Positions 4,585 through 6,183 of a stretch of DNA of 6,183 bases are shown piece by piece (position 1 is the first letter of the stretch; each line of letters begins with the position of its first letter). The stretch is from assembly GCA_005788585.1 (NCBI GenBank), contig SYBY01000417.1:1-6183 (forward strand), read 5' to 3'. The notes below the pieces were generated by a model, which was given only the letters and a program-made list of their open reading frames with translations, ran no database searches and was not told the DNA's origin. Source of the DNA: Actinomycetota bacterium. GTDB lineage: Bacteria > Actinomycetota > Thermoleophilia > Solirubrobacterales > Solirubrobacteraceae. A program made the translations under genes and the position numbers.

Positions 4585-6183
4585 ATGAGCTCCGTGGCCG
4601 CGCGCCCAGAGCCGGTGCAGCGGCTCCGAGCGGGGTCGCTCGCGACCGTGCTGACGATCCTCGGGCTGATCGCGCTGTGCGTGATCAGCCTGCAGCTGCG
4701 CACGCAGGCGCTGCGTGCGGGCTTCTGGATCGACGAGGGGCTCTCGGTGGGCATCGCGACGCGCGACATCTGGGACATCCCCGGGGTCCTGCGGATGGAC
4801 GGCTCGCCGCCGCTGTATTACCTGTTGCTGCACGTTTGGATGTCGCTCTTCGGCAGCGGCGAGGGCGCCACCCACGGGCTCTCGGTGGTGTGCACCGTCG
4901 CGATGGTGCCGGGCGCCTGGTGGGCCGCCCGCGGCCTGGCCGGGACCCGCGCGGCGTGGATGGCGGCCGTGCTCGCGGCGTTCCACCCGTTCCTGACCTT
5001 CTACGCGCAGGAGACGCGGATGTACGCCCTGGCGGCGCTCCTCGCACTGCTCTTCGCCGCCTGCTGGGCGCGCGCGTACGCGCTGGACGACCGGCGGTAC
5101 CTCATTCCGACGGTCCTCTCGGGTGCGCTGCTGCTCTACACCCACAACTGGGCGATCTTCCTGCTCTGCGGCAGCGTCGCCGGGGTCGCGGCGCTGTGGT
5201 GGCGCGCGCCGCAGCGCCGGGCGTTCACGCGCGACGTCCTGCTCGGCTACGGCGGGATCGGCCTGCTCTATCTGGCCTGGGTCCCGACGCTGCTCTACCA
5301 GGCCGCGAACACCGGGGCGCCGTGGGCGCGCAAGCCCGGCACCGAGCAGCTGCTCGAGGGCGCGTTCGTCGCGCTGGGCAGCGGCGGCGGTGGGGGAGGC
5401 GGCGGCCCGCTCCTGCTCATCGTCGCCGGCGCAGGGGTCGCGGCGCTGCTCGGGCGTCCCCTGGCGGGTGTGGCACCGGCGCTGCCGCCCGACGAGGCGG
5501 CGCACCGTGCCCGCGCGGCGCTCGGCCTCGTCGTGCTGCTTGCCGCGGGCCTGCTCGCGGCATGGGTGGCGTCGCAGATCTCTCCCGCATGGACGAACCG
5601 GTACCTGGCGGTCTTCGTCGGACCGGTGGTGCTCCTGGGCGGGATCGGCCTGGCCCAGACCCGGGCGCTCGGGATCGCCGCGCTCGCCGTGCTGGTCTTC
5701 CTGTGGGCCGATCCGCGGGTGATCGCGCTGGAGAGCAAGAGCAACGCGCGCAGCGTCGCCGCGAGCATCGAGTACCGCGACGTCAACACCGGCGACCTCG
5801 TCATCTCCACGCATCCCGAGCAGATCGCGGTGCTGCACTACTACCTCGGCGACCGCTTCCGCTACGCGACGTCGCTGGGGGCGCAGGACGACCCGCGCTA
5901 CCTCGACTGGACCGACGCCACCGACCGCCTGCTCATGACACCGCCCACGCCGACCGCGCGCAAGCTCGTGGACAAGATGCAGCCGGGCCAGGCGGTCATC
6001 CTGGTGCTCCCGATCCTCCGCAGCTACCGCTGGAATGCTCCCTGGACGCGGCTGGTCAAGCGGCGCTCCATCGAATGGGAACGTGCGCTTAACGCGGACG
6101 CAAGACTTCGCCGCGTAGAGTCTTTCCCCCGCTTTGGTTTGCGGCCACCGCCCCGTGGGGTACGGGCCGTCCTTTACCGCGTC
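4585..6183 (+). CDS. GT39/PMT_2-type membrane glycosyltransferase (3' end beyond window)
   Basis: The frame from ATG 4585 is open for 533 codons to the window edge. After a helix at about 18-37 comes FWIDEGLS (47-54), the acidic DE pair in the first outer loop typical of PMT_2/ArnT-like transferases. It is followed by GSPPLYYLLLHVWMSLFG (73-90) and FYAQETRMYAL (139-149), both characteristic of the family. Further helices run through about residue 374, and a soluble C-terminal region (377 onward, with STHPEQIAVLHYYLG at 408-422) follows. Such enzymes transfer a sugar from a polyprenyl-phosphate donor outside the membrane; acceptor and sugar cannot be told. Eight consecutive glycines at 267-274 sit in a loop before a helix. 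The last residues (GVRAVLYRV) look like the usual end of such proteins, so the stop is probably close. It lies 22 bases after the preceding membrane protein. Confidence 0.85.
   Translation, partial: MSSVAARPEPVQRLRAGSLATVLTILGLIALCVISLQLRTQALRAGFWIDEGLSVGIATRDIWDIPGVLRMDGSPPLYYLLLHVWMSLFGSGEGATHGLSVVCTVAMVPGAWWAARGLAGTRAAWMAAVLAAFHPFLTFYAQETRMYALAALLALLFAACWARAYALDDRRYLIPTVLSGALLLYTHNWAIFLLCGSVAGVAALWWRAPQRRAFTRDVLLGYGGIGLLYLAWVPTLLYQAANTGAPWARKPGTEQLLEGAFVALGSGGGGGGGGPLLLIVAGAGVAALLGRPLAGVAPALPPDEAAHRARAALGLVVLLAAGLLAAWVASQISPAWTNRYLAVFVGPVVLLGGIGLAQTRALGIAALAVLVFLWADPRVIALESKSNARSVAASIEYRDVNTGDLVISTHPEQIAVLHYYLGDRFRYATSLGAQDDPRYLDWTDATDRLLMTPPTPTARKLVDKMQPGQAVILVLPILRSYRWNAPWTRLVKRRSIEWERALNADARLRRVESFPRFGLRPPPRGVRAVLYRV
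6116..6121 (+). promoter_or_regulatory. Possible -10 element inside the end of the glycosyltransferase gene
   Basis: TAGAGT followed by a pyrimidine run (CTTTCCCCC) resembles TAnnnT elements and lies in a stretch with unusual, less GC-rich codons. A TTAACG at 6089-6094 is 21 bases upstream, too far for a standard -35. It could serve a gene beyond the window edge. Weak. Confidence 0.2.

Noticed and set aside
2640..4778. Very long open frame on the - strand (about 700 codons)
   Set aside because: It lies opposite ispF and the GT-C-like gene, is rich in Arg, Gly, Pro and Asp without any motif, and arises because stop codons are rare in high-GC antisense frames.
5072..5083. 12-base palindrome GCGCGTACGCGC
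   Set aside because: Alternating G/C sequence in coding DNA, expected at this composition.
3925..5838. Second long - strand frame opposite the membrane proteins
   Set aside because: Same antisense GC artefact; the + strand frames carry clear family motifs and membrane helices.
4677..6092. Long + strand frame in another register over the glycosyltransferase
   Set aside because: Its composition is Arg/Ala/Gly-rich without motifs, while the register from ATG 4585 carries WIDEG, SPPLYYLL and YAQETRMYAL.
1..6183. Search for CRISPR arrays, tRNA/rRNA genes, transposases, phage or defence genes
   Set aside because: No regularly spaced direct repeats, cloverleaf-like sequences or relevant protein motifs were found by reading.

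Overview
This is a high-GC window in which every supported gene reads left to right on the + strand. It looks like a housekeeping block of an actinobacterium. The order carD, ispD, ..., ispF is an actinobacterial arrangement. The very GC-rich third codon positions and the pair of large multi-membrane glycosyltransferase-like proteins suggest class Thermoleophilia (Solirubrobacter/Conexibacter-like). That placement is inference; no rRNA or other decisive marker is present.

Layout. Positions 1-291 hold the C-terminal part of a CarD/CdnL RNA-polymerase-binding regulator, cut by the window edge. Positions 308-970 are ispD (MEP isoprenoid pathway), which carries a 17-bp perfect hairpin in its early codons. 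Positions 948-1039 hold two consecutive imperfect palindromes that overlap the ispD 3' end. They look like an inverted pair of one REP/BIME-like repeat, and the ispD stop codon is the loop of the first. A small three-helix membrane protein of unknown function follows (1058-1360). Next come a PHP-family histidinol-phosphatase-like enzyme (1389-2228), a GFA/CENP-V-type zinc protein (2225-2626) and ispF (2623-3138); the last three are joined by two ATGA start/stop overlaps. The window ends with two large membrane proteins: a GT-C-like protein of no named family (3153-4562) and a GT39/PMT_2-type glycosyltransferase (4585 to the window end, no stop reached).

How the genes may work together. IspD and IspF make two non-adjacent steps of the MEP route to isoprenoid precursors (IspE, the step between, is not here). 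GT-C enzymes use polyprenyl-phosphate sugars, so the two membrane proteins could draw on the same lipid supply; this link is contextual only. The phosphatase and the GFA protein have no obvious pathway connection, yet they are packed tightly against ispF.

I see no CRISPR array, tRNA, rRNA, transposase, toxin-antitoxin pair or defence gene. The signals not explained by ordinary genes are nucleotide-level: the palindrome pair at 948-1039, the hairpin inside ispD at 344-382, and a change in codon choice at the extreme right end. No stretch longer than 300 bases lacks a gene.
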